This document shows, piece after piece, positions 1 through 7,838 of a stretch of 64,000 bases of DNA. Below the pieces are notes generated by a model. It saw only the letters and a list, made by a program, of their open reading frames with translations, did no database searches and was not told where the DNA came from. Within the stretch, counting starts at the first letter, position 1; each line of letters opens with the position of its first letter. The stretch covers positions 7,998-71,997 of the forward strand of contig JBALTG010000005.1 in the NCBI GenBank assembly GCA_036964625.1, read 5' to 3'. This DNA is from Motiliproteus sp036964625. GTDB taxonomy: Bacteria; Pseudomonadota; Gammaproteobacteria; Pseudomonadales; Balneatricaceae. Made by a program: the position numbers and the translations under genes.

Positions 1-1
1 C

Positions 2-1018
2 CGTCCCAAGGGCGTGGAAACCTCGCACAAGTCGCTCTATGTCACCAGTCTGAGCAGCTCACTGAGTTTTAATTACCAGCGCCATCACCGTCAGTTCAGT
101 GTGTTGCCGCTATTTCATTGCGCCGCTTGGTCCTTCGGAATGATGACCCTGCAACTGGGTGGTGCACTGGTGCTGCAAAACCAATTCAACCCGCAGACCA
201 CGATCGACCTGTTCCAGGCAGAAAAAATATCCAGTGCGCTGCTGCTGCCGATGATGTGGCGGGCACTACTCAAAGTCCCCGGTATTGAGCAGGCCGAGTT
301 TCCCGCCTTAACGCAGGCTACCTACGGCATGGCGCCGATGGATGCCAATTCGCTGGAACAATTACGAACAGCCTTTGGTTGTAATTTTGACCTGGGCAGC
401 GGCCAGTCTGAATTTACGCCGGTGACCACTGTTTTCTATGACGGTACGGAAACCGAATTCAGCGGCGCTAATTATTGGGGGATCCCTACCTTCACGACTC
501 AACAAGCGATCATCGATGATGAGGGTAACGAAGTGGCACAAGGCGAGCAGGGCGAGATCTGCTGGCGCGGCCCGCAGGTGATGAACGGCTATCTGAAAAA
601 CGACCAGGCCAGCAAAGAGGCCCGTCTGTTCGGCTGGCACCACTCCAGTGACTTGGGAATGATCGATTGTCACGGTCAGCTAGTATTTGTCGACCGCAAA
701 AAAGACATGATCAAGTCCGGCGGTGAAAACGTCGCCTCCTGCAAGGTTGAAAAAGCGCTGCTGAATATCCCAGGCGTTGCCCAGGCGGCGGTGTTCGGTG
801 TCGTCCATCCGCACTGGATCGAAGCGGTCTGTGCCTCGGTCATCCTGGATCCGGGTTCGGATCTGGACGAGGCTGACATCATCGAAGCCTGTAAGCAGGA
901 GCTGGGGGGATTCCAAGTACCTAAACGGGTCTTTATTGAGGAGCGGCTACCCTGTACCGCCACCGGTAAAATTCAGAAACCGCACCTGCGTAGCCAGTAT
1001 AAAGATCTGTTTGTCTAA
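2..1018 (+). CDS. AMP-dependent acyl-CoA synthetase, 5'-truncated by window edge
   Basis: This is the C-terminal two thirds of an ANL-superfamily acyl-CoA ligase, which activates a carboxylic acid to its CoA thioester through an acyl-adenylate. The open frame is already running at base 2 and reads PKGVETSH, the end of the AMP-binding P-loop, so the real start lies outside the window. Further along are a GEICWRGPQVMNGY block, the A8 hinge region (FVDRKKDMIKSGGENV) and a C-terminal TGKIQKPHLR segment with the expected catalytic lysine. The substrate cannot be read from the fragment; a medium- or long-chain fatty acid or other alkanoate is likely from the catabolic context. It ends 68 bp before the convergent TetR gene. 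Confidence 0.9.
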   Translation, partial: RPKGVETSHKSLYVTSLSSSLSFNYQRHHRQFSVLPLFHCAAWSFGMMTLQLGGALVLQNQFNPQTTIDLFQAEKISSALLLPMMWRALLKVPGIEQAEFPALTQATYGMAPMDANSLEQLRTAFGCNFDLGSGQSEFTPVTTVFYDGTETEFSGANYWGIPTFTTQQAIIDDEGNEVAQGEQGEICWRGPQVMNGYLKNDQASKEARLFGWHHSSDLGMIDCHGQLVFVDRKKDMIKSGGENVASCKVEKALLNIPGVAQAAVFGVVHPHWIEAVCASVILDPGSDLDEADIIEACKQELGGFQVPKRVFIEERLPCTATGKIQKPHLRSQYKDLFV

Positions 1019-1085
1019 CGAAACCCACGGCCTGGCAGTCACCGCCTAACCTGGCGGTGGCGACTAGGCCTGTATCATTGCTGTA

Positions 1086-1700
1086 TCACCCCGCAGATGG
1101 ATTGACCAGCATCAGCATCACCTCATCGACCAATTGCTCAAAATTGCATTCACCATCCGCCTTGTACCAGTAAATCACCCAGCTAAAGGCGCCGTTTAAC
1201 AGGCGCCTGACGATTTTGGGATTGGCCTTGATAATCCCGTCGAGATGGCAATCGGCAAGGGTGGCGTTCCATAAAGATTCATACTCGGCGCGCATCGACA
1301 TCAGATCCTGTTGCAGATCTGCAGTAAGGCTGCGCCATTCATGAATCAATACCAGTCCGTAGCTGGACTGGTCACCCAGAAACATATCAAGTTCGGTACG
1401 CACAAGCACTCGCAGGCGCTGCCTGGGCGTTTCGGCGGGGACAATATCTTTCTGAACAGCTTCCAGCAGATCACTAATGGCACGCTCCATGACGGCGAAC
1501 AGGATCTCTTCTTTTCCTTTAAAGTGATAGAAGATACTGCCGGCTTTCATCCCCACAGCCTCGGCCAACTCGCGCATATTGGTTTTGTTGTAGCCATTCT
1601 GGGCGAACAACCGGGCGGCAGTCTCTATCAATAGCTCACGACTGCTCTGAGCGCCCTTTGCTTTACTCGTGTCTGATGATTTTTCAGCCGTTTTGGCCAC
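1086..1700 (-). CDS. TetR/AcrR family transcriptional regulator
   Basis: A 204-residue TetR-type repressor. Residues about 20-70 form the N-terminal DNA-binding domain with the helix-turn-helix (LAEAVGMKAGSIFYHFKGKE) followed by the usual FxxKEEIL connection; the remainder is an all-helical ligand-binding domain. It is divergent from the crotonase gene at 1858, and the 157 bp between them holds a promoter overlapped by two matching palindromes, so it most likely represses the crotonase gene and itself. An acyl-CoA is a plausible inducer given the neighbour, but that is inference. The N-terminus is Lys/Ser-rich, and a slightly later start is possible. Confidence 0.9.
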   Translation of the reverse strand: MAKTAEKSSDTSKAKGAQSSRELLIETAARLFAQNGYNKTNMRELAEAVGMKAGSIFYHFKGKEEILFAVMERAISDLLEAVQKDIVPAETPRQRLRVLVRTELDMFLGDQSSYGLVLIHEWRSLTADLQQDLMSMRAEYESLWNATLADCHLDGIIKANPKIVRRLLNGAFSWVIYWYKADGECNFEQLVDEVMLMLVNPSAG

Positions 1701-1783
1701 TATGCTTATTCCTTATATCGAAAACGCCGTTTAGCACAGCCGTTCATATAACGCACTTAACTTAGGGAGAGAGTATAACGTGA

Positions 1784-1831
1784 TTGACACGCCTAACGAA
1801 CGTTAGATATTATAAACCTAACATTTGTTAG
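1784..1831 (+). promoter_or_regulatory. Sigma70-like promoter with two TetR-type operator palindromes
   Basis: A TTGACA at 1784-1789 is followed after 18 bp by TATTAT at 1808-1813. Two 14-bp palindromes share the arms CTAAC/GTTAG. CTAACGAACGTTAG (1793-1806) fills the spacer between -35 and -10, and CTAACATTTGTTAG (1818-1831) sits just downstream of the -10 where transcription should start. Centres are 25 bp apart. This arrangement fits repression by the divergent TetR protein. The promoter calls are by eye. Confidence 0.7.
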
Positions 1832-1857
1832 ATTTGATATTAAGCATAGGTGGCAAC

Positions 1858-2640
1858 ATGGCGGTAGTGCAAACGGAAAACAAAGATCATGTCCTCTGGC
1901 TGACCATAGACCGGCCTGAGCAGCGTAACGCGATCAACGACGAGGTCCTTGGTTTGTTGGCCGACGGGATCCGCCTGGCCGAAGCCAGCAGTGACATTCG
2001 TGCCGTCGTGATTACCGGTGCTGGTGATCGGGCCTTTTGCGCCGGTGGTGACCTGAAGGCCGCCGCCAAAGGCGATAGCGTGTTTGCCGGCAGTCCCTCA
2101 AAAGACAACGGCCTGGTCGCACTCTATAGGGAAGCGGAGCGTTGCAATGTGCCGATTATCGGCCGAATCAACGGCCATGCGATGGGTGGTGGCCTCGGCT
2201 TGCTGTGCATGTGTGATCTCGCCGTCGGCGTCAAGAAGATCCGCATCGGCGCACCCGAAGCGAAAGTTGGGCTGTTCCCGATGATCATCCTGAGCTACAT
2301 GCTGCGCCTGATCCCGCGTCGTAAATTGATGGAGATGTCATTGACCGGTGAACCCTGGGATGGTGTCAAAGCGCATGAAGAGGGCCTGCTGAACAGCGTA
2401 TGCGATACCCATGAAGAGATGGATGAAGCCCTTAACAACCTGATCACTAAGATCGTGGCAAACTCTCCAACGGCTATTCGGATGGGCAAAAAAGCGATTC
2501 ACGCGATCCAGGATATGGATTTGGACAACGCGTTTGAGTACACCCAGTTGATGATCGAGAAGATATCCAACACCGCAGACGCCAAAGAGGGCATCGCGGC
2601 GTTTACCGAAAAACGAGCTCCCCGGTGGGCCGGTAACTAG
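1858..2640 (+). CDS. Enoyl-CoA hydratase/isomerase (crotonase) family protein
   Basis: A 260-residue crotonase-fold protein. The oxyanion-hole segments AFCAGGDL and NGHAMGGGLGLLCMCDL are clear. ATG 1858 is preceded by AGGTGG at 1848-1853 and is preferred over an upstream TTG at 1825, which lies in the operator. Of the two catalytic glutamates known from rat mitochondrial enoyl-CoA hydratase, the first (in GGGCELAMMCD) is glycine here, whereas the second (in PE-x-x-x-G) is kept. The protein may therefore act as an isomerase or other crotonase rather than a classical hydratase. Promoter and operators lie directly upstream, and the divergent TetR gene is the likely regulator. Confidence 0.9.
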   Translation: MAVVQTENKDHVLWLTIDRPEQRNAINDEVLGLLADGIRLAEASSDIRAVVITGAGDRAFCAGGDLKAAAKGDSVFAGSPSKDNGLVALYREAERCNVPIIGRINGHAMGGGLGLLCMCDLAVGVKKIRIGAPEAKVGLFPMIILSYMLRLIPRRKLMEMSLTGEPWDGVKAHEEGLLNSVCDTHEEMDEALNNLITKIVANSPTAIRMGKKAIHAIQDMDLDNAFEYTQLMIEKISNTADAKEGIAAFTEKRAPRWAGN

Positions 2641-3045
2641 GCGGAAAAGAAGCGAAGAGGCTAGCCTCTACGATAGGATCTGCTTTCGGTTTGGGGGCAG
2701 ATCAAGCATCCTAACCGACGGATGTTAGGATGCTTGTGCCCAACATGTTACGCACCTATTTGCGCTTGTTTGTTCTGATTACCCCCGCCTCAAAATACCT
2801 ACCTTATACAGTGATCCGCTGTGGCCTTGTATCCTTGCTTTCTCTTTGTGCCCTTGCATTGCAACGAGCAAAACCTAGATATCGACTCATAACCATACTT
2901 TTAGCTAGTCTATTTCACCAACTGCGATGCTAATTTGTTTGTGAACGGACGCTGAATCCTGCGTCTGACAGATTTTTGCTACCTTAGCGTCGCCAAGTCA
3001 AGTGTCTGCCGGTAATGAAAATATATGAAACCAAAGGATGAGTTA
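2641..3045. other. Intergenic region with one perfect 12-bp stem-loop
   Basis: No convincing gene lies here. A perfect inverted repeat of 12 bp (AAGCATCCTAAC at 2704-2715, GTTAGGATGCTT at 2724-2735, 8-base loop) follows the crotonase gene by about 65 bp. It lacks a T-tract, so it is a weak terminator candidate. It repeats the CTAAC/GTTAG core of the two operators upstream, but with 8 instead of 4 bases between the arms. The promoter of the next SDR is presumably in the AT-rich half before 3046. Confidence 0.6.
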
Positions 3046-3855
3046 ATGAGTAATCCTATCTACGACCTGAACCAGAAAGTGGCCTTAGTAACGGGTGCTG
3101 CGGCAGGTATTGGCGCTGCGACCGTTGAAGTTTTAGCTCAGGCTGGCGCCAAGGTACTCGCGACGGATATCTCGGAGCAGGGCGAGGCGGTCGTCGCACA
3201 ATGGCAACAATCGGGCTTAGACGTTGCTTTTATGCAGCACGATGTGACTGATGCTCAAGCCTGGCAGCGCGCCGTCGATAGCGCCATCAGCCAATTTGGT
3301 GGGTTGGATATTGTCGTCAATAATGCCGGTATTTTTGTTGGTGGAAAACTGCTTGATAACAGTCTTGAACAGGTTCGGCGAGTCCTTCAGGTCAACGTCG
3401 AGTCGATCTTTCTGGGCATGAAATATGCCGCCGAGGTGATGCAGCCTGGAGGTGCCGCGGGCAACGGCGGATCGATCATCAATCTGTCATCGGTCGCCGG
3501 TATAATTGGCCTGCCCGGGCATACCGCCTATGGATCAAGCAAAGGCGCGGCACGTCTTTACAGCAAACATGCCGCGGTAGAGTTCGCCCGCCTCGGTTAT
3601 GGAATCCGGGTCAATTCGGTCCACCCGGGGTTGATTGCCACCTCCATGGGCGACCAGGTGTTTGAGGACTTTGTTTCGTCCGGTCTGGCAGGATCCATTG
3701 AGGAGGCTAAAGCTGCAGTGCAGCAGATGACACCGCTGGGACGGCTGGGCAGCGTCGCTGATGTCGCGCAAATGATTCTGTTCCTGGCTTCAGACGCAGC
3801 AAGCTATATCACCGGTGCAGAGTTTGTCGTCGATGGTGGTTTAACGGCTCAGTAA
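3046..3855 (+). CDS. SDR family NAD(P)-dependent oxidoreductase
   Basis: A 269-residue classical short-chain dehydrogenase. The cofactor motif TGAAAGIG is at residues 16-23, NNAG at 92-95, and the catalytic Ser149-Tyr162-Lys166 triad is complete. Asp41 after the second strand favours NAD over NADP. The start at 3046 is chosen because AGGATGAG lies just before it; an in-frame ATG at 3025 lacks a ribosome site. It likely interconverts a secondary alcohol and a ketone. With the second SDR at 5018 and an outer-membrane channel between them, it may feed ketones to the carboxylase operon downstream, but the substrate is inference. Confidence 0.9.
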   Translation: MSNPIYDLNQKVALVTGAAAGIGAATVEVLAQAGAKVLATDISEQGEAVVAQWQQSGLDVAFMQHDVTDAQAWQRAVDSAISQFGGLDIVVNNAGIFVGGKLLDNSLEQVRRVLQVNVESIFLGMKYAAEVMQPGGAAGNGGSIINLSSVAGIIGLPGHTAYGSSKGAARLYSKHAAVEFARLGYGIRVNSVHPGLIATSMGDQVFEDFVSSGLAGSIEEAKAAVQQMTPLGRLGSVADVAQMILFLASDAASYITGAEFVVDGGLTAQ

Positions 3856-3976
3856 CTCGGCCCAGATTTGCCGTCAAGTTTGTCCATAGTTGACGGCTGC
3901 GCTGATGAGCTTCCCTCTGATTATGTTTGATAGTCGTCAGCCTTTACCGGCAAGACTTCTATCGGTGTCAGTATTT

Positions 3977-4714
3977 ATGTTGCAACAAATGCTCAAATCC
4001 CGCTTTTTTTCTCACTCTGAACAACGGCTGCTGTGGTGGTGTGCGGCTCTGTTGCTAGTCAGTAACTTGCCAGCCATAGCGTTCGCCGGTGACGGCAGTC
4101 CTTTTTCGCTTCGTGCAGGTTGGATCAGAATCGACGCCGACTCTGTCAAAGGCAGTGTCGCCCTCAATGGCAGTGAGGTTCCTGGTGCCACTCTGACGCT
4201 CGACGATGTTGATCAAGGAGGCCTGTTTCTGAGCTGGGAATTGACCCCTACTCTGGCTGTTGAGACCCTTGTTTCTACCCCCATTAAGATCGACATTAAT
4301 GCGGGCGGCGGGCTGTTGGGATCCCGCTACAAAGCCGCTGAGGCCAAGGTGCTGCCATTGACGCTACTGGGTCGCTACACGCCGACCTGGCAATGGCATG
4401 GACTGCGTCCCTTTGTCGGCGCTGGCGCTGCTTATATCTATTTTGACGGCGCCAAGACGACTGCCGCATTTGACCTTCAGGCAGCGGGTCTGGGGGCTTT
4501 CAATCCACGAGTTGAAACCGATAATCACTGGCGGGCAATTTTAGAAGTCGGTGCAGACTGGAATTTCAGCCCCCGCAGTTTTCTCAATGTTACCTGGCTT
4601 TATTTTCAAGGAGAGACACCCATTAATGTCCTCTTTGATGGGGGCGTCACACTGCACTCACAGGTCAGTTACGCACCGAGTTTCTATGCCCTTACGGTGG
4701 GGCATCGATTTTAA
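3977..4714 (+). CDS. OmpW/AlkL family outer membrane protein
   Basis: A small outer-membrane beta-barrel of the OmpW family, about 245 residues with this start. A basic N-terminus and a hydrophobic stretch ending in AIAFAGDG form a signal peptide. The mature part alternates beta-strand residues, contains LRPFVGAGAAYIYF, and ends in the aromatic-terminated strand YALTVGHRF typical of barrels assembled by BAM. OmpW/AlkL proteins let small hydrophobic molecules cross the outer membrane by lateral diffusion. Position between two SDRs suggests uptake of the same alcohol or ketone. The start is uncertain: an in-frame TTG at 3890 would add 29 residues ahead of the signal peptide. Confidence 0.85.
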   Translation: MLQQMLKSRFFSHSEQRLLWWCAALLLVSNLPAIAFAGDGSPFSLRAGWIRIDADSVKGSVALNGSEVPGATLTLDDVDQGGLFLSWELTPTLAVETLVSTPIKIDINAGGGLLGSRYKAAEAKVLPLTLLGRYTPTWQWHGLRPFVGAGAAYIYFDGAKTTAAFDLQAAGLGAFNPRVETDNHWRAILEVGADWNFSPRSFLNVTWLYFQGETPINVLFDGGVTLHSQVSYAPSFYALTVGHRF

Positions 4715-5017
4715 ATCGATCGGTTGAGACGTATCAAGACAAACGGGGCCCGGGTTTTAGATGCCTGCTTTGCTGTGACGTCATCTCATCGAAAACCCAA
4801 CATTGAATGGTTTGTCATAGATGCTGTTAGCCTTGTTCGCTGTGCATGTGATGAGTTCGTCGTGGTAACCGATTAACTGTGGATCTCGGTTGGTAGAGAA
4901 GAGCGCAGTCGTCTCCTCATTCCGGGAAGGGTGGTGCAGACTTTGTCATACAGACAAGTAGCGGTTTTCGGTTTATTCAAACAATAAATATCATGCTTGA
5001 TTAGAGGTAGGTGAGAG
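4715..5017. other. Intergenic region, no recognised element
   Basis: About 300 bp between the OmpW gene and the second SDR. I see no gene and no strong terminator. The last 40 bp are AT-rich and end in GGTAGGTGAGAG just before ATG 5018, which is a good ribosome site. Confidence 0.5.
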
Positions 5018-5788
5018 ATGCGATTAATAGATAAGGTGGCTCTGGTAACGGGCGGTGGCAGTGGCATTGGCGAGGCAGTGAGTCATCGTTTTGCTGAAGA
5101 AGGTGCTACGGTCGTAGTGACCGATATTAATTTTGCAGGTGCTCAAAAAGTGGCCGAAAGCATTGTTGCTGCTGGCGGTAAGGCGGTGGCGTTGTTGCAG
5201 GATGTGTGCAGCGAAGATCGCTGGTCTGAGGTGGTAGAGCAGATTATTGCTGATTATGGCCGACTGGATGTGTTGGTCAATAATGCGGGTATTGCCATCA
5301 TCGGTCATGTCGAAGAGCTGAGTCTTGAACAGTGGCGTAAGACTCAGACCATTAACGGTGAGTCGGTGTTTCTGGGTACCCGTTCCGCCATCTCTGTAAT
5401 GAAGCAGCAGGGGGGATCGATCATCAATATCTCCTCCATCGAGGGGATTGTCGGTGAGGCGGCAGCGCCTGCTTATAACTACAGCAAAGGGGGTGTGCGG
5501 ATCTTCAGCAAGTCAGCCGCGCTGCACTGTGCCAATGAGGGTTACGCGATCCGGGTCAACTCGGTCCACCCAGGCTTTATTGCCACACCGATGGTGGCCG
5601 ATGTTGCCAAGAGTATGCAGTCTGAGCGGGCGCAGAAGTGGCAGGAGCATATTATGCATCATATCCCGATGAATCGTTTGGGTGAGGCGGTGGATATCGC
5701 CAATGCCTGCTTGTTCCTGGCGTCTGAAGAATCACGTTATATGACTGGCACCGAGCTGATTGTCGATGGTGGCTATACCTGTCACTGA
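5018..5788 (+). CDS. SDR family NAD(P)-dependent oxidoreductase
   Basis: A 256-residue classical SDR, clearly related to the one at 3046. TGGGSGIG is at residues 11-18, NNAG at 88-91, and Ser140-Tyr153-Lys157 are the catalytic residues. Asp36 at the end of the second strand suggests NAD preference. The shared segment around RVNSVHPGFIATPM and the C-terminal ELIVDGGYTCH are typical of alcohol and cyclohexanol/3-hydroxysteroid-type dehydrogenases. It has its own ribosome site (GTGAGAG) and is followed by a strong terminator, so transcription is separated from the carboxylase genes. A role as secondary alcohol dehydrogenase is inferred from context. Confidence 0.9.
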   Translation: MRLIDKVALVTGGGSGIGEAVSHRFAEEGATVVVTDINFAGAQKVAESIVAAGGKAVALLQDVCSEDRWSEVVEQIIADYGRLDVLVNNAGIAIIGHVEELSLEQWRKTQTINGESVFLGTRSAISVMKQQGGSIINISSIEGIVGEAAAPAYNYSKGGVRIFSKSAALHCANEGYAIRVNSVHPGFIATPMVADVAKSMQSERAQKWQEHIMHHIPMNRLGEAVDIANACLFLASEESRYMTGTELIVDGGYTCH

Positions 5789-5839
5789 TGGTTAGATCGG
5801 GCCTGAATTATGACCGTTAAATTGTTGGGCTAAATTCGG

Positions 5840-5879
5840 AGCCGCCGGTTATGTTTGTGACCGGCGGCTTTTTATTTTC
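5840..5879 (+). terminator. Rho-independent terminator after the SDR
   Basis: A perfect 10-bp GC-rich stem (AGCCGCCGGT at 5840-5849, ACCGGCGGCT at 5860-5869) with a 10-base loop is followed by TTTTTATTTT. It closes the SDR/OmpW/SDR transcription unit. Confidence 0.9.
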
Positions 5880-5937
5880 AATCGCATCATCAAGCCATTC
5901 GCCTATTTTTCTTTTCTCTTCCCTCTCTTTCCTCTCT

Positions 5938-5961
5938 CCACCCCAACTTTAGTTGGGGTGG
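5938..5961. repeat. Dispersed hairpin motif, copy 1
   Basis: CCACCCCAAC-TTTA-GTTGGGGTGG is a perfect 10-bp inverted repeat around TTTA. The core CCCAACTTTAGTTGGG and the following GTGG-TGG--TCGG are repeated at 16879. A pyrimidine-rich stretch precedes it. Confidence 0.8.
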
Positions 5962-6140
5962 GTGGCTCGGTTCTTTGTGTTAATAGCCTCTTTATCGTCC
6001 TCCTGGCTATCTCGTAGGGCGTCAATACTCAACTTTCAACGGGTTTGTTTGGTGCTGGCTAGGCGTAAATTAAACCTATAGACATGGCGTTGTTAATGGA
6101 TTAAATCGCCGCTCATATCGCAAACCTAAAAGTGAGAGCG

Positions 6141-6281
6141 ATGGGCAAGCTAACTAGCATCGATAACGGTCAGGCTGACTATACCGGACTGAGTGATGGC
6201 TCCGTTTTGTCGGCTTTGGTTGGTGGACCAATGGAGATGTTGGTTGTCGCGGATGCGGCAAGCATAAATACGGTGTTGTAG
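6141..6281 (+). CDS. Possible 46-residue small protein ahead of the carboxylase genes
   Basis: An ATG at 6141 preceded by AGTGAGAG opens a 46-codon frame that ends 47 bp before the carboxyltransferase start. The peptide begins MGKLTSIDNGQADYTG and has a mildly hydrophobic second half (EMLVVADAASINTVL). I do not recognise it. It could be a small protein, a leader peptide, or chance. No membrane segment is evident. Confidence 0.35.
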   Translation: MGKLTSIDNGQADYTGLSDGSVLSALVGGPMEMLVVADAASINTVL

Positions 6282-6328
6282 ATAATTCTGCTGAAAAAAA
6301 TAGAAATTAAAGCAAAGGAGAGAAGACG

Positions 6329-7756
6329 ATGGCTGTAGATAACAAACTTAAATTGGTCGACACCACACTGCGTGATGGCGCGCAGAGTCTGTGGGGAATG
6401 ATGACAAGTCACCATATGTCTGAGCCTATCATGCAGGAAATGGGTGAAGTCGGTTATGACACCATCGATCTGTCGTTGAACTTTGCCCAAATGATCATTA
6501 GTACTCGCTTCTTTAAAGAAGATCCTGCTGAAACGTTTCGCATGTGGAGCGAGAAGCTCAAAGGTACAAAAACGAATATCATGTCGGCCGGTATGGGCGC
6601 CTCGATGGGTGTCTCGGCCGCAGTGGAAAATAAAACAGCGCTAAAAATGTATTATGGGCAGCTAAAAAAGTGGGTGCCACAGCTCAATCAGATTTTGTGT
6701 ATCTGCTGTACGCAAGATGAGATCAAAAATACATTCCCAGTTTTATTCCCGATGTTGCGATCACTGGGGATGGAACCCATCCCTTACATGGCTATCGGCC
6801 ACGGTCCTCAGCACACTCCAGAATTTTACGCCGCTAAAGCCAAGGAACTTGTTGAAAAATTTCAACCCATCAGTATCTGCTTTAAGGATGTAGACGGGTT
6901 GCTGGTTCCTGAACGTACTAGGGAGCTCATTGCCGCTGTTCAAGCAGTTGTCGGCGACACACCGCTTGAGTTTCATATGCATGGCATGAACGGTCTAAAT
7001 ACCTATAACGCGGTGGTGGCTATGGAGATGGGGGTCAGGAAATTTAGCTCCGGTATTCCTCCTCTGGCAAATGGCGCAGCCCATATGTCGGTCTTCGATA
7101 TTGTCAAGAATGCTGAGGCACTGGGTATTCCCCATGATATTGATGTGGAAAAATGCAAGATCGTAACGGAGCGTCTTACTAAAATAGGCGAGGATTATGG
7201 TCATCCTGTTAACAATTATCACCTCCCTTATGATGTGTCTGGCTATAAGCACCAGATTCCTGGTGGCGTTATCTCCAATACCGTAACCCAGCTGGCACAA
7301 TTGGATATGTCGGACAGGCTACAGGACGTGTTGGATGAAATTCCACTGATTTTGGAAGATCTGGGTCACCCTGTGATGATCACTCCATTTTCACAGTTCA
7401 TTGTGACTCAGGCCGTTCTTAATATAACGATGGGGCGCTGGGAAGAGTGTCTTGACCCCTGCGTAGAGTTTGCGGCTGGTATTTACGGCATTGAAGAGGC
7501 TGGTGTTCCTTATATGAATCAAGAGCTCAAGAAAAAGCTTTTGAGTCTTCCGCAGGCTAAGGGAATTATTGAGAAAGCTAACGGCTTGATGGACTACTTG
7601 AATTCGGAACCGTCAGAAGCAGAGTGCAAGGAAAAAGTCGGTCTAACGGCCGATGCGACCACTGAGGAGTACGTCGAGCGATACGTTTATCGCGGTGACG
7701 AGGAACTGAAGAATTGCACCCCGGGTGGCCCTGAATTTTATAGAAAGTATCTGTAA
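6329..7756 (+). CDS. Biotin-dependent carboxyltransferase subunit (HMGL-like/PYC_OADA type)
   Basis: A 475-residue carboxyltransferase of the pyruvate carboxylase/oxaloacetate decarboxylase-alpha/transcarboxylase-5S family, which moves CO2 from carboxybiotin to the methyl carbon of a ketone-type acceptor. DTTLRDGAQS is at residues 11-20. Metal-site elements are Lys186 in FKDVDG, the usual carbamylated lysine, and His216/His218 in EFHMHG. PGGVISN at 311-317 matches the catalytic PGGxxSN loop. Unlike pyruvate- or oxaloacetate-acting relatives it lacks the L-R-G-x-N-x-x-G-Y motif whose arginine holds the substrate carboxylate; the equivalent stretch (about 84-94) reads SAGMGASMG. There is no fused biotinyl domain. 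AAGGAGAG precedes the ATG. With the next genes it should form a three-part carboxylase; a neutral ketone such as acetone is the inferred acceptor. Confidence 0.85.
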   Translation: MAVDNKLKLVDTTLRDGAQSLWGMMTSHHMSEPIMQEMGEVGYDTIDLSLNFAQMIISTRFFKEDPAETFRMWSEKLKGTKTNIMSAGMGASMGVSAAVENKTALKMYYGQLKKWVPQLNQILCICCTQDEIKNTFPVLFPMLRSLGMEPIPYMAIGHGPQHTPEFYAAKAKELVEKFQPISICFKDVDGLLVPERTRELIAAVQAVVGDTPLEFHMHGMNGLNTYNAVVAMEMGVRKFSSGIPPLANGAAHMSVFDIVKNAEALGIPHDIDVEKCKIVTERLTKIGEDYGHPVNNYHLPYDVSGYKHQIPGGVISNTVTQLAQLDMSDRLQDVLDEIPLILEDLGHPVMITPFSQFIVTQAVLNITMGRWEECLDPCVEFAAGIYGIEEAGVPYMNQELKKKLLSLPQAKGIIEKANGLMDYLNSEPSEAECKEKVGLTADATTEEYVERYVYRGDEELKNCTPGGPEFYRKYL

Positions 7757-7772
7757 CACAGAACGTTCTCAG

Positions 7773-7805
7773 CAGGCAGTAACCTGTGTTCAAGGTTACT
7801 GCCTG
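7773..7805 (+). other. Intercistronic stem-loop between carboxyltransferase and biotin carrier genes
   Basis: A perfect 12-bp stem (CAGGCAGTAACC at 7773-7784, GGTTACTGCCTG at 7794-7805) with a 9-base loop lies 17 bp after the carboxyltransferase stop. No T-tract follows. It may stabilise the upstream mRNA end or set the ratio of the subunits. Confidence 0.7.
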
Positions 7806-7838
7806 ATAAAATTATTAGAAATAAATAGGTGAAATCTT

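Noticed and set aside
2730..2933. 67-codon open frame in the gap after the crotonase gene
   Set aside because: Starts inside a stem-loop, has no ribosome site, and the product looks like random hydrophobic sequence.
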